In this document: positions 50,223 through 58,575 of the stretch, piece after piece
Layout: each line of letters opens with the position of its first letter
Position numbering within the stretch: position 1 is the stretch's first letter
Assembly (NCBI GenBank): GCA_033851265.1
Contig: JAWWOW010000005.1
Span: 248,001-312,000 of the forward strand
Direction of reading: 5' to 3'
Length of the DNA: 64,000 nucleotides
DNA from: JAWWOW01 sp033851265
GTDB lineage: Bacteria; Actinomycetota; Actinomycetes; JAWWOW01
Made by a program: the position numbers and the translations under genes
The notes under the pieces: model-generated
Told to the model about the DNA's origin: nothing
Databases searched by the model: none
Seen by the model: only the letters and a program-made list of their open reading frames with translations

Positions 50223-51914
50223 ATGGCGACCGAGACACCCCCAACCCCCCGCAAGACGGCCCGTGAGGTCCGTCCCAAGGGCGCTGGACAGTGGGCGATG
50301 GGCCACCGCGAGCCGCTGAACAAGCCGGAGCAGACCAAAAAGGACGACGACGGCCTGCACGTGCGGCAGCGGATCGAGACGATCTACGCCCATCGGGGCT
50401 TCGACGCGATCGACCCGGCCGACCTGCGCACCCGGATGCGCTGGTGGGGTCTCTACACCCAGCGGGCACCTGGCATCGACGGCGGCAAGACGGCCATCCT
50501 CGAGCCGGAAGAGCTCGAAGACCCCTATTTCATGATGCGGATCCGCATCTCCGGCGGGCAGTTGACCTCGGAGCAGCTGCGTGTCATCGGCGACGTCGCG
50601 ACGACGTACGGCCGTGAGGTTGCCGACATCACCGACCGGCAGAACATCCAGCTGCACTGGATCCGCATCGAGGACGTGCCGGCGATCTGGCAGGCGCTCG
50701 AGGCCGTCGGCCTGTCCACCGCTCAGGCTTGCGGTGACGTGCCGCGCGTGATGCTCGGATGCCCGCTCGCCGGCGTCGCCGCTGACGAGGTGATCGACGC
50801 CAACACGGCGTTGCGGGCCACCGAGGACAAGTGGCTGCTCAGTCCCGAGTTCTCCAACCTGCCGCGGAAATACAAGACGTCGATCAGTGGCTGCTCGCGG
50901 CACTGCACGGGTCACGAGATCAATGACGTCTCCTTCGTCGGCGTGATCGGGCCGAATGGCACCCCCGGCTTCGATGTGTGGGTCGGCGGCGGGCTGTCCA
51001 CCAATCCGAAGCTTGCCGTGCGGCTCGGTGCATTTGCTGAACCCGAGCAAGTGCCAGACGTCTGGGCCGCAGTGACCGCGGTTTTCCGCGACTACGGCTA
51101 CCGCCGGCAGCGCAACCGCGCGCGGCTGAAGTTCCTGGTGGCCGACTGGGGTGCGGAGAAGTTCCGCGAGGTAATGGAAAAGGAGTACCTCGGTTTCGCA
51201 CTTCCCGACGGTCCGCCTCCGGCAGCGCCCGCGGAGGGCCGACGTGACCACGTCGGTGTGACGCTGCAGCGCGACGGCTCCTATGCAATCGGCGCTGCTC
51301 TGCAAAGCGGACGCACGTCGGGCTCGCAGCTCGTCGCCGTAGCCGAGCTTGCGGATCGCTTCGGGCAGGGCCGCATCCGGACCACCACGGAACAGAAGCT
51401 GATCGTGCTCGACGTACCAGAAGAGTCGGTTGAGCCGCTGATCGCCGCACTCGCCGCACTCGACATGCAGGTGCGGCCCTCAGCGTTCCGTCGGGGCACC
51501 ATGGCATGCACGGGCTTGGAGTTCTGCAAGCTCGGCATCGTCGAGACGAAGGCCCGCGCCACCTGGTTGACCGAGATCCTCGAGCAACGGCTGCCGGATT
51601 GGGACGAGCCGATCTCGATCAACGTCAACGGTTGCCCGAACTCCTGTGCGCGGTTCCAGGTCGCCGATATCGGCCTGAAGGGTTCCCTCGTGCCCGGGCC
51701 GCACGGCGACCAGGTCCCTGGCTATCAGGTGCACCTCGGCGGGCACTTCGGCATCGAAGCAGGGCTCGGGCGCAAGCTGCGCGGGCACAAGGTCATGGCC
51801 GACGAGCTGCCCGACTACATCGAGCGGCTGTTGGTGCGCTATCGCGATGCCCGCGAGCCGGGGGAGACCTTTGCGGCCTGGGTCGGCCGTGCCGACGAGG
51901 ACGACCTGCGGTGA
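50223..51914 (+). CDS. ferredoxin-dependent sulfite reductase (NirA/SirA type)
   Basis: Reduces sulfite to sulfide using siroheme and a [4Fe-4S] cluster. The 563 residues carry the cluster ligands Cys429, Cys435 (ACTGLEFCK), Cys471 and Cys475 (NGCPNSC). The Tyr-Cys pair that is covalently linked near the siroheme in the mycobacterial enzyme appears as Tyr78 (WWGLYTQR) and Cys170 (QACGDVPR). RKYKTSISG and GGLSTNPKLA are typical. The ATG at 50223 has AGGAAGG upstream. It is preceded by the rightward leader ORF and followed by a coupled zinc-ribbon protein. Confidence 0.94.
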   Translation: MATETPPTPRKTAREVRPKGAGQWAMGHREPLNKPEQTKKDDDGLHVRQRIETIYAHRGFDAIDPADLRTRMRWWGLYTQRAPGIDGGKTAILEPEELEDPYFMMRIRISGGQLTSEQLRVIGDVATTYGREVADITDRQNIQLHWIRIEDVPAIWQALEAVGLSTAQACGDVPRVMLGCPLAGVAADEVIDANTALRATEDKWLLSPEFSNLPRKYKTSISGCSRHCTGHEINDVSFVGVIGPNGTPGFDVWVGGGLSTNPKLAVRLGAFAEPEQVPDVWAAVTAVFRDYGYRRQRNRARLKFLVADWGAEKFREVMEKEYLGFALPDGPPPAAPAEGRRDHVGVTLQRDGSYAIGAALQSGRTSGSQLVAVAELADRFGQGRIRTTTEQKLIVLDVPEESVEPLIAALAALDMQVRPSAFRRGTMACTGLEFCKLGIVETKARATWLTEILEQRLPDWDEPISINVNGCPNSCARFQVADIGLKGSLVPGPHGDQVPGYQVHLGGHFGIEAGLGRKLRGHKVMADELPDYIERLLVRYRDAREPGETFAAWVGRADEDDLR

Positions 51915-52081
51915 CGGCAGCCCCCTCCGGACCGGGGGGCGAGCGGGCAGTGCCGTTCTACTGCCCCTACTGCGGCGACGAAGATCTCGTGCCCGACGGC
52001 GATACCGCTGGTGCTTGGGGCTGCCGCGCCTGCACCCGCCATTTCACGCTCCGATTCGTCGGTATGCAGGCGCCCGCCTGA
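51911..52081 (+). CDS. small zinc-ribbon protein of the sulfite reductase operon
   Basis: A 56-residue protein from GTG 51911, overlapping the reductase stop (GTGA). Two Cys pairs, CPYCGDED and CRACTRHF, about 19 residues apart form a zinc or iron rubredoxin-like knuckle. Small proteins of this type follow sulfite reductase in many actinobacteria; a role in maturation or electron transfer to the reductase is plausible but unproven. Confidence 0.85.
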   Translation: MTAAPSGPGGERAVPFYCPYCGDEDLVPDGDTAGAWGCRACTRHFTLRFVGMQAPA

Positions 52082-52086
52082 CGAAA

Positions 52087-52132
52087 CCTTGCGGTTCGGT
52101 GAGCACAAACTCACGGTGATCCACGCGCAAGG
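52087..52132 (+). terminator. candidate terminator hairpin after the sulfite reductase operon
   Basis: CCTTGCG (52087-52093) pairs with CGCAAGG (52126-52132), enclosing an inner stem GTGAG/CTCAC (52099-52103 with 52110-52114). It begins five bases past the zinc-ribbon stop. No T-run follows. Confidence 0.5.
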
Positions 52133-52193
52133 CCTGATCCGTTGGGTACGCCGAGTTACGACAAACGAGACGACCGAAAGGGTGGAATCCAGC

Positions 52194-52649
52194 ATGTGCC
52201 GGCGGGAAGAGTCGCATCTCGCGGCTCGTCCATCGGCGCCGTACGAGAGCCGTCAGTTCATTGCCGAGCAGTGCGATCGGCTCGACATGCCTGAGTTGGC
52301 TGACACGGCGAAACTGCTGACGAGTGAGCTCGTGACCAACGTCGTCGTGCACACGGGAGCGGACCCGGTGGTCGCGGTAGCCGTGACGTGCGGGCAGCTC
52401 GTCGTCGAAGTTCGCGACGAGGCCAGGGATTTGCCCAAGGACCCGGGCGACCCCCAAGCCGAGACCGGGGAGTCGGCAGGCGGGCGCGGACTCACGCTGG
52501 TGGCAGCGCTGGCGGAGGACTGGGGTGTGCGGCAGGTCCCCGACGACGGAAAGGCGATCTGGTTCGCCTTGCGCCCGGACAATCCGCCGGCGTACGCCGA
52601 GACCTGCGACTGCTGCGACCCGCTCTGTGAAGCAGTCGCCGCTCAATGA
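52194..52649 (+). CDS. RsbW-like ATP-binding regulator
   Basis: A 151-residue GHKL ATPase from ATG 52194 (MCRREESHLAARPSAPYESRQF). The N-box is LLTSELVTNVVVHTG, the D-box VEVRDEARD and the G-box GGRGLTLVAALAEDWGV. The C-terminus is Cys-rich (CDCCDPLC), an unusual extra that might bind metal or sense redox. No sigma factor adjoins it. Confidence 0.82.
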   Translation: MCRREESHLAARPSAPYESRQFIAEQCDRLDMPELADTAKLLTSELVTNVVVHTGADPVVAVAVTCGQLVVEVRDEARDLPKDPGDPQAETGESAGGRGLTLVAALAEDWGVRQVPDDGKAIWFALRPDNPPAYAETCDCCDPLCEAVAAQ

Positions 52650-52669
52650 GCTGACCCTGCCTCGCCATC

Positions 52670-53371
52670 GTGACGGCGACCGGACAGACTGCGCGCGTGG
52701 TCGATGACGGGACGCTGCTCGGGGCGCTTGACGAGTCGGCGCGGAATGAGTTGTTCACCCGCGGCGTGCGTCGTCGATATCCCGCGGGTTCGACGCTTTT
52801 CGCCGAAGGGGACCGCTCGGACCGTTGCTTCCTCCTCGAACACGGCAACGTCAAGATCGTGCAGGTGACCGCCGACGGGCGTGAGGTGTTGCTCGGTGTC
52901 CGCGGGGCGGGGGAGCTGATCGGCGAGTGGTCGGTCATCGACGACGAACCCCGCTCAGCGAGCGCGGTTGCCCTCGAACCCGTCGACGCCGTGCAACTGG
53001 ACGCCGGTCAGTTCCTGGGATTCCTCGAGGGCAGCCCCAAGGCCGCGATGTGGCTCGTGCGTTCGGTGCTCAGCCGGATCCGCGATTCCGACCGCAAACG
53101 TGCGGAGTTCTCTGCGGCCGACGCCGGTGGGCGGCTGGCGCGGCGGCTTGCCGAGCTGGCGGACGAGCACGGCGAGGCGGTCGACGCGGGCGTGCAGATC
53201 TCGCTGCCGCTCTCGCAGGAGGAGCTCGCCGGCTGGACCGGCGCCTCCCGCGAGGCGGTCGCGAAGGCGCTGGCGCAGTTCCGCAGCCGTGGCTGGTTGT
53301 CGACCGAGCGCCGCCGCATCACCGTGCACGATCTCGAAGCACTCCGCCGGCGGGGCGCCGGCCCGAGTTGA
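52670..53371 (+). CDS. Crp/Fnr family transcriptional regulator
   Basis: A 233-residue regulator from GTG 52670. The cyclic-nucleotide-binding-type beta-roll covers residues 15-130 (YPAGSTLFAEGDRSDRCFLLEHGNVKI, VLLGVRGAGELIGEW) and a winged helix the C-terminus (LPLSQEELAGWTGASREAVAKALAQFRSRGWLS). There are no Fnr-type cluster cysteines. A cAMP-like or other effector is possible. Close to the anti-sigma ATPase gene (20 bases). Confidence 0.9.
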   Translation: MTATGQTARVVDDGTLLGALDESARNELFTRGVRRRYPAGSTLFAEGDRSDRCFLLEHGNVKIVQVTADGREVLLGVRGAGELIGEWSVIDDEPRSASAVALEPVDAVQLDAGQFLGFLEGSPKAAMWLVRSVLSRIRDSDRKRAEFSAADAGGRLARRLAELADEHGEAVDAGVQISLPLSQEELAGWTGASREAVAKALAQFRSRGWLSTERRRITVHDLEALRRRGAGPS

Positions 53372-53483
53372 GCACGCTGAACGTGTAGGACTGCACACCC
53401 GCACTAGCCGTATGACGCGGCGCCGACCGGCTTGTCGAGGCACGCTCGGGACGTTCGTTCGTTCGTTGCCCAACGGAGGTGCC

Positions 53484-53972
53484 ATGAGCCTCGCCATGCT
53501 GGCCCCCGACGACAGTCGGATAGCCGCAACCGTGCTCGTGCTGCCCGCCGAGGCGGGTCAGGACCTTCCGCTCGACCGGGTCTTCGGGCTCAGCCGCGAC
53601 AGGGAACGCCGGGCTGCCGAGCTGGCGCATCCCACCATCCGCGCGGACCACCATGGTGATCCCGCCCACGTGTTCGGGCTGCTGCGGGCGGCGTACGACG
53701 AGGCTCTCGCGCATGGGGTGGACGAGATCTATCTCGTCGGCGACCAGCCGTTGCTGACGCTCCTGCGCGGATACGGCTTTCGCTTCCGCGCGGTAGCTGG
53801 ACCGATGTGGGCCAATGCGTCATGGAGCATCGCCGCGGTCCTGTCAGTCGACGGCATCGTGCCTGGGCTGCGCCTGCACCAGGCAGTGCACGGATGCCGG
53901 GCCGCGGATGTCTTCAGCGACTTCGATGACGCAATGGCCGGCCCGGAAATCTGCGCTCGTCGCGCCAGCTGA
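53484..53972 (+). CDS. GNAT-fold protein, possibly N-acyl amino acid / autoinducer synthase-like
   Basis: A 162-residue protein from ATG 53484 with GGAGG upstream. The pattern ERRAAELAHPTIRADHHGDPAHVFGLLRAAYDEALAHGVDEIYLV...LLRGYGFRFRAVAGP recalls the acyltransferase fold of FeeM/LuxI-like N-acyl synthases and GNAT enzymes. Key catalytic residues cannot be confirmed. It stands alone upstream of a 345-base noncoding stretch. Confidence 0.6.
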   Translation: MSLAMLAPDDSRIAATVLVLPAEAGQDLPLDRVFGLSRDRERRAAELAHPTIRADHHGDPAHVFGLLRAAYDEALAHGVDEIYLVGDQPLLTLLRGYGFRFRAVAGPMWANASWSIAAVLSVDGIVPGLRLHQAVHGCRAADVFSDFDDAMAGPEICARRAS

Positions 53973-53985
53973 ACGCTGACACATC

Positions 53986-54029
53986 TGCGTCGTACTTGCG
54001 TCGTACTTGCGTCGTACTTGCGTCGTACT
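53986..54029. repeat. four perfect tandem copies of an 11-bp repeat
   Basis: TGCGTCGTACT is repeated exactly four times starting 13 bases past the stop of the gene at 53484. It is intergenic. Perfect identity suggests recent expansion by slippage or a regularly spaced protein-binding array (one helical turn per unit). Confidence 0.9.
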
Positions 54030-54087
54030 GACTCGCGCCCTCCCCTTGCCGTCGGCGGGACGGCCGTTGCACACAAAGCCAGTGCAC

Positions 54088-54145
54088 AAAAAAGGGAGCC
54101 TCGTCGAGAACTCGACCCCCTCCAGCCGAGTCCTCGACGAGGCTC
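54088..54145 (-). terminator. strong intrinsic terminator of the Rrf2 gene
   Basis: Perfect 13-bp stem GAGCCTCGTCGAG (54096-54108) / CTCGACGAGGCTC (54133-54145) with a further inner ACTCG/CGAGT stem. On the minus strand it is followed by CCC and six T residues. This is a classic Rho-independent terminator for the leftward gene 54318-54806. The rest of the 53973-54317 gap holds the tandem repeat and nothing else recognised. Confidence 0.85.
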
Positions 54146-54317
54146 TGACGTCCCGGAGCAGTCCCCCAACTCGCCGGGTCATCGCCTGACCGGGCGGCCC
54201 CCCAACCGAACCCCGATCTGGTGGTGCAAGCCTGGCGCGTGCGACGCGCGTCAACCATGTCGAAATACACATTGGAGCCGGGCAGTTGTGCGCACTCCAC
54301 GCGAAACGGCTCACCAC

Positions 54318-54806
54318 TCAGCGCCGGCGCGCTCCTGAGACCGATTCGCCCGCGTCGCGGGCGCGGTAGCGATCCGCGAGCGTCCGCACGCTCTTGGGCA
54401 GGTGATTGGCAGCGAGGTCAGCGATCGTGACGTTCTCAAGCACCGACCGCAGGCTCGAGCGCACCGCCATCCACACGTCTTCCAACGCCTCGGCCGGACC
54501 CTCGTAGTGCAGGTCGGACATGCTCACGTCGCGGATCTGCGCGAGCGGACCGTCGACGGCTCGGATCACGTCGGCGACCGTGATCTCCGCGGCCGGCCGC
54601 TTGAGGAGGTATCCGCCGTCCGGGCCGCGCTGACTGCGAAGGATGTGGGCTTGCTTCAGCTCGCGGAGGATCCCGAGCAGGAAGTTGAGCGGGATCTGCT
54701 GGGCCTGGCTCACTTGCTCAGCCTTGACCGCATCCGTCAGACCACCGTCGGCCGAGATCTGGGCCACCGCCCGAACCGCATAGTCGGACTTGGCGGAGAT
54801 GCGCAT
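54318..54806 (-). CDS. Rrf2 family transcriptional regulator
   Basis: A 162-residue regulator: MRISAKSDYAVRAVAQISADGG, recognition region IPLNFLLGILRELKQAHILRSQRGPDGGYLLKRPAAEITVADVIRAVDGP. The three cysteines that bind an Fe-S cluster in IscR/NsrR/RsrR are absent, so it is cluster-free like CymR. CymR controls cysteine metabolism in Bacillus; nearness to the sulfate-assimilation locus makes a sulfur role plausible but unproven. Confidence 0.88.
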   Translation of the reverse strand: MRISAKSDYAVRAVAQISADGGLTDAVKAEQVSQAQQIPLNFLLGILRELKQAHILRSQRGPDGGYLLKRPAAEITVADVIRAVDGPLAQIRDVSMSDLHYEGPAEALEDVWMAVRSSLRSVLENVTIADLAANHLPKSVRTLADRYRARDAGESVSGARRR

Positions 54807-54824
54807 GGGGGACAGTCTGCCTGG

Positions 54825-55313
54825 CTACTCGACCCATTGGGCGCGGAGATCGGAGAGCCACGCCGGAAATTCCAGCGGCGGATCCGGCAGTGGCGTAACG
54901 CCGTGCGCGGCGAGCAGGTCGTCGTACGCCTGCGGCTGGTCACCCCACGACCGCGGGTCGCCCAGCATGACCTCGAACAGCAGCGCGCCCTGTGGTCCGG
55001 CCCGCAACGGCCCGAAGGCAGCGCCGTGGGGGAGCTCGACATGGGTGCCCGCCGGGCAATGCCGTTGACCGATCTGCAACTCACCGTCGAGGACAAAGAG
55101 CACGTGGGGGCTGTGATGTCCGTGCCGTCGCACAATCATCCCCGGGTCGTAGCGGGCGTACAGGGAGAGGTACGGCGGATCGGCGGAGAATGCCAGCCAC
55201 TTTTCCCAGACCGACGACGTAGTGCCATCGGCGTTGCGTTGTGCCTTGACCTGCTGCCAGGGCACATCGGCATCGTCGAGGTGACGAAACACCGGTTCGC
55301 TAGCGGATGACAT
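54825..55313 (-). CDS. cupin-fold protein
   Basis: A 162-residue single-domain cupin. The beta-barrel metal site is suggested by GMIVRRHGHHSPHVLFVLDGELQIG (His cluster) and GTHVELPHGAAFGPLRAG. It follows the Rrf2 promoter side by 18 bases upstream and is on the same strand, so the two may be co-transcribed. The substrate is unknown. Confidence 0.8.
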   Translation of the reverse strand: MSSASEPVFRHLDDADVPWQQVKAQRNADGTTSSVWEKWLAFSADPPYLSLYARYDPGMIVRRHGHHSPHVLFVLDGELQIGQRHCPAGTHVELPHGAAFGPLRAGPQGALLFEVMLGDPRSWGDQPQAYDDLLAAHGVTPLPDPPLEFPAWLSDLRAQWVE

Positions 55314-55358
55314 GGCTGCACCTCTCCGAATCCGTCCCTGTCACGGCATCATCGGCCC

Positions 55359-56198
55359 ATGGACGTCGACCGCGCCATTGATGAGCTCTACGCACTGCCA
55401 CCCGACGACTTCACGGCAGCGCGCGATGAGCAGGCCGCCCTGGCCCGCGTGAGTGGTGACGCGACGTCGGCCGCCGCGTTGCGGAAACTACGGCGGCCGA
55501 GCCGGAGTGCGTGGTTGGTCAACCAACTGGTGCGCCATCGTGGTGACGCGGTTGACCAGCTGCTCGACCTCGGATCGGCGCTTCGCGATGCACAGAAGTC
55601 GTTGGCGGGAGACGACTTGCGTCGGTTGTCAGCACAACGCAGCGCCGTGGTCTCTGCTCTCGCACGCGATGCGCGTCAGCTGGCCGAGGAGCTCGGTCAA
55701 CCGGTCAACGACGCTATTGCACGCGAGGTTGAGACGACACTCGACGCTGCCCTTGCTGATCCGGCGGCTGCGGAGCAGGTGCGCAGTGGTCGACTGACGA
55801 CGTCGCTGCAACACAGCGGCTTTGGCACTGGCGCTGACGAGATCGCGTCTCGTCGACCGGCGAAGAAGCCGGTAGGCAAGTCCGACGCGCCCGCCGACGA
55901 CGGAGCCGAGGCGAAAAAGGCGCTAAGCGTGGCGCGTGCTGAGACGCAGGAGGCGGAGAAGCGCGAACGCGCGGAAGAGGCGAACCTCGCTGCTGCGTCG
56001 GCACGGCGGGAAAAAACGGTACGCCGCGTTGCGGGACTCGAAGAGGATCTCGCGCACGCGCGTCAGGAAGATGCAGCGGCGGCTGACGACGTCAGGTCGG
56101 CGCACCGCCGGCGCGACGCAGCGACCAAATCGTTGGACGCCGCGCGCCAGAAAGAGGCGCGCGCAAAGGAGAGGCTGGACAAGGGGGTGAAACGCTAA
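55359..56198 (+). CDS. coiled-coil protein, function unknown
   Basis: A 279-residue protein. The N-terminal ~150 residues are helical (MDVDRAIDELYALPPDDFTAARDEQAALAR and LRRPSRSAWLVNQLVRH). A linker follows, then a long Ala/Glu/Arg/Lys-rich coiled coil (about 185-279). Actinobacteria carry related unnamed proteins with the same SxxAWxxNxL N-terminal pattern. It has no membrane or signal segment. The stop overlaps the convergent TetR stop region by four bases. Confidence 0.75.
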   Translation: MDVDRAIDELYALPPDDFTAARDEQAALARVSGDATSAAALRKLRRPSRSAWLVNQLVRHRGDAVDQLLDLGSALRDAQKSLAGDDLRRLSAQRSAVVSALARDARQLAEELGQPVNDAIAREVETTLDAALADPAAAEQVRSGRLTTSLQHSGFGTGADEIASRRPAKKPVGKSDAPADDGAEAKKALSVARAETQEAEKRERAEEANLAAASARREKTVRRVAGLEEDLAHARQEDAAAADDVRSAHRRRDAATKSLDAARQKEARAKERLDKGVKR

Positions 56199-56791
56199 AC
56201 CGCTCTCGGCGTGAGTACCCGTCGCTCCAAAGTCACGCCCGCGACAAGGATCGCCAGCATCTGCCGGAAGCTTTCCTCGGCATCTTTGTTGCGGAAGGAC
56301 CCGGCCGCTTCGAGAAGCACGAAGCCGTGGATACCCGAGCGCACCGCCCTGCCGAAGTGTTTGGCGGTCACCGGATCAAGGCCCCAGGACGCCACGATCG
56401 CATTGAAGGGCTCGAGGGCTCGGAGGTACACCTTGCGCAGCTCGCTGTGGACCGGCAGCGGTGGCTGCATCGTCAGCTCGTAGCGCCCCGGGTACCTGCG
56501 GGCGTAGCCCCGATAGGCCTCCGCAAATGCGACCAGGGCGTCCTCGCCGCTGCGACCCATGACGGAGCCGCGCAGCACCTCACCAAGGTCGGCGACTGCG
56601 AACAAGCAGAGCGCACGGCGCAGGTCGGCCATGCCATCGACGTGGACGTAGAGCGATGGCGCACGAACGCCGACCTCTTTCGCGACCCGCGCAAGACTCA
56701 GGGCAGGGACGCCTTCGTAATCGATGATCGCCACTGCAGCGGCCACGACCGCTTCGCGATCGAGCCCTACCCGCGGCGCCATGACATTCAT
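56195..56791 (-). CDS. TetR family transcriptional regulator
   Basis: A 198-residue repressor (ATG 56791; alternative ATG 56782). The helix-turn-helix spans VAAAVAIIDYEGVPALSLARVAKEVGVRAPSLYVHVDG, and the C-terminal domain (about 80-195) resembles TetR_C. It is divergent from the ABC binding-protein operon, and a palindrome-containing segment (56824-56868) repeated upstream of the second binding protein lies in between. It is the prime candidate regulator of the ABC system. Confidence 0.88.
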   Translation of the reverse strand: MNVMAPRVGLDREAVVAAAVAIIDYEGVPALSLARVAKEVGVRAPSLYVHVDGMADLRRALCLFAVADLGEVLRGSVMGRSGEDALVAFAEAYRGYARRYPGRYELTMQPPLPVHSELRKVYLRALEPFNAIVASWGLDPVTAKHFGRAVRSGIHGFVLLEAAGSFRNKDAEESFRQMLAILVAGVTLERRVLTPRAV

Positions 56792-56823
56792 ATGTATCAG
56801 TGCGCGTCGGCACTTGTCTAAGG

Positions 56824-56868
56824 ACGTTAGGCACCTGCCTTGTGCGGCTCGGTGTCTGGATCTAACGT
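56824..56868. promoter_or_regulatory. conserved palindrome-containing regulatory segment, copy 1
   Basis: ACGTTAG (56824-56830) and CTAACGT (56862-56868) flank GCACCTGCCTTGTGC. The segment, in near-identical form with GTTAGGCACCTGCCTTGTGCGG and TCTAACGTCTCGTCAG parts, recurs upstream of the second binding-protein gene. Located between the divergent TetR and binding-protein genes. Likely operator and/or promoter. Confidence 0.65.
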
Positions 56869-56926
56869 CTCGTCAGATTTCGAGGGTGAGCACGGTCATC
56901 CAGTGGGACGCGTTGTGGAGGCCAGC

Positions 56927-58393
56927 ATGCGGGTCCGCAGCACACCTCTTGTTGGCGCGTTGATGGTCCTCGTGGTGCTCGTCGGTGCCTGCGGCAACCG
57001 CGCCCCCGACACACTCAAGTCGCAAGCTCGAGCGGGCGCTATCAACGGCAGTGACGGCAACGGCAGCGGGACAGGAAATGGCACCGGAGCAGGGACGGGA
57101 AGCGGAGCCGGGACGGGCACCGCTGCCGGGACCGGGACGGGTGCCGGAACCGGAATGGGAACGGGCAACGGGACTGGGACTGGGACTGGAACCGCAACGG
57201 GCACCCGCTCCGGTGGCGGGACCAGCAAATGCAGCAGCAGTGGTGACAAGGGCCAGTCCGGCAACACGATGACGGTTGGCTTGGTCGCCGACACCACGGG
57301 GCCCGTGTCCGGGGTATTCCAGGGTGCGGTGCAAGGTGCGCAGGCGTACGCGGCGTACGTCAACTCCACGTTCGGTGGCATCTGCGGCATGCAGGTCGTC
57401 GTCAAAGCGGCCGACAGCAAGACCAACTGCCAGGGCAACCAGGCGGCAACACAGGACCTGGTCGGGAAGGTATTCGCCTTCGTCGGCTCGTTCTCGGTCT
57501 ATGACAACTGCGGAGCCAAGATCCTGAAGAACTACCCGGATGTCGCCGACGTCCATCGAGCGCTCGACCCCGCGGCGCAGATCCCAACGAACTTCAGCAT
57601 TGAGGCGGGCCGGCTGGGCTACGCCAGCGGAATGTTCGAGTACTACGCGAAGAAGTTCCCCGGCCAGATCAAGGCCGTCGGCACGCTCTCGACCGATGTC
57701 CCCGCAGCGGCCGCTTCCCAACGGGCGTTTGTCAACGTGGCGAAGAAGTCGGGTTGGAACTTCGTCTACCAACGGGGTGTGGCGGCGACCGAGACCGACT
57801 TCACCAGCGACTTCGTCAAGATGTGCAAGCAGAAGGGCGTAAAGGTCTTCTACACATCCGCAACCACCGCGTCGAACGCCGCTGCAATGGTCAACAACGA
57901 GAAGGCCGCCGGCTGCCCAGACAGCCTGATCAACATCATCTCGATCGCCTATGACCAAGCGTTTATCAAGGCGATGGGGAGCAACGTCAGAGCGGCTGAC
58001 GGCATGCTCGGTTGGAACGAGTTCGCGCTGTTCTTCAACCAAGAGGAGGCGCGCAACAGCGCGGAGGTCGCGCTCTTCCAGCAGTGGATGGCGCGGGTCT
58101 ATCCCGGCCGAACACTCGACCTGTTCGCACTGTTCTCCTGGGAGAGCATGCGGCTGTTCCAGGACGGGATGGAAAAGACCGCCCCGCAGGCGAAACGCCA
58201 GGATCTCGTGGCGGCACTGCGAACGATCACGAAGTTCAACGGTCGCGGGTCGCTCGCGCCCATCAATCCGAGCTCCAGAACCGTTGGGCCGACGTGTTAC
58301 GTCCTCTGGGAGCTGCAGAACGGCGTCTACCGACGCGTCGACACGCCGGCAAAGGGCTACCGCTGCGATGGCCACTACGAGTACGCGTCCTGA
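56927..58393 (+). CDS. branched-chain-amino-acid-type ABC transporter substrate-binding lipoprotein, copy 1
   Basis: A 488-residue lipoprotein from ATG 56927 (GTGGAGG upstream). Lipobox LVGAC with Cys22, then a Gly/Thr/Ala-rich low-complexity linker (about residues 40-98). The rest is a LivJ/type I periplasmic-binding fold: MTVGLVADTTGPVSGVFQGAVQGAQAYAAYVN, DSKTNCQGNQAATQDLVGKVFAFVGSFS and AATETDFTSDFVKMCKQKGV. It captures a small solute outside the membrane for the LivHM-G-F transporter; the ligand is unknown. A paralog follows. Confidence 0.9.
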   Translation: MRVRSTPLVGALMVLVVLVGACGNRAPDTLKSQARAGAINGSDGNGSGTGNGTGAGTGSGAGTGTAAGTGTGAGTGMGTGNGTGTGTGTATGTRSGGGTSKCSSSGDKGQSGNTMTVGLVADTTGPVSGVFQGAVQGAQAYAAYVNSTFGGICGMQVVVKAADSKTNCQGNQAATQDLVGKVFAFVGSFSVYDNCGAKILKNYPDVADVHRALDPAAQIPTNFSIEAGRLGYASGMFEYYAKKFPGQIKAVGTLSTDVPAAAASQRAFVNVAKKSGWNFVYQRGVAATETDFTSDFVKMCKQKGVKVFYTSATTASNAAAMVNNEKAAGCPDSLINIISIAYDQAFIKAMGSNVRAADGMLGWNEFALFFNQEEARNSAEVALFQQWMARVYPGRTLDLFALFSWESMRLFQDGMEKTAPQAKRQDLVAALRTITKFNGRGSLAPINPSSRTVGPTCYVLWELQNGVYRRVDTPAKGYRCDGHYEYAS

Positions 58394-58420
58394 GGACGAC
58401 CCGTAGGACCGTGTCTAAGG

Positions 58421-58465
58421 GCGTTAGGCACCTGCCTTGTGCGGTTCGATGTGTCGTTCTAACGT
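58421..58465. promoter_or_regulatory. conserved palindrome-containing regulatory segment, copy 2
   Basis: GCGTTAG (58421-58427) and CTAACGT (58459-58465) around GCACCTGCCTTGTGC, matching copy 1 at 56824. It lies 28 bases past the first binding-protein stop and about 110 bases upstream of the second start. Retention after duplication argues that it works as an internal promoter/operator. Confidence 0.65.
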
Positions 58466-58575
58466 CTCGTCAGGTTTTGATGTTGGGGTCGCTTGAACGG
58501 GCAGGACCGGCGGCTCACGACGTCGAAGTTGGGGTGAACACGCCCCACCCAGCGGGACGCGTTGTGGAGGCCAGC

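Noticed and set aside
47201..52081. Complete sulfate-activation pathway
   Set aside because: cysD/cysN/cysC and sulfate transporter genes were looked for and are not in the window.
53986..54029. CRISPR array
   Set aside because: Direct 11-bp repeats without spacers and no cas genes in the window.
56873..58375. 500-codon antisense frame over the first binding protein, and 535 codons over the second (58618-60225)
   Set aside because: They mirror the duplicated genes and the Gly-Thr tract; no start signals or recognisable domains.
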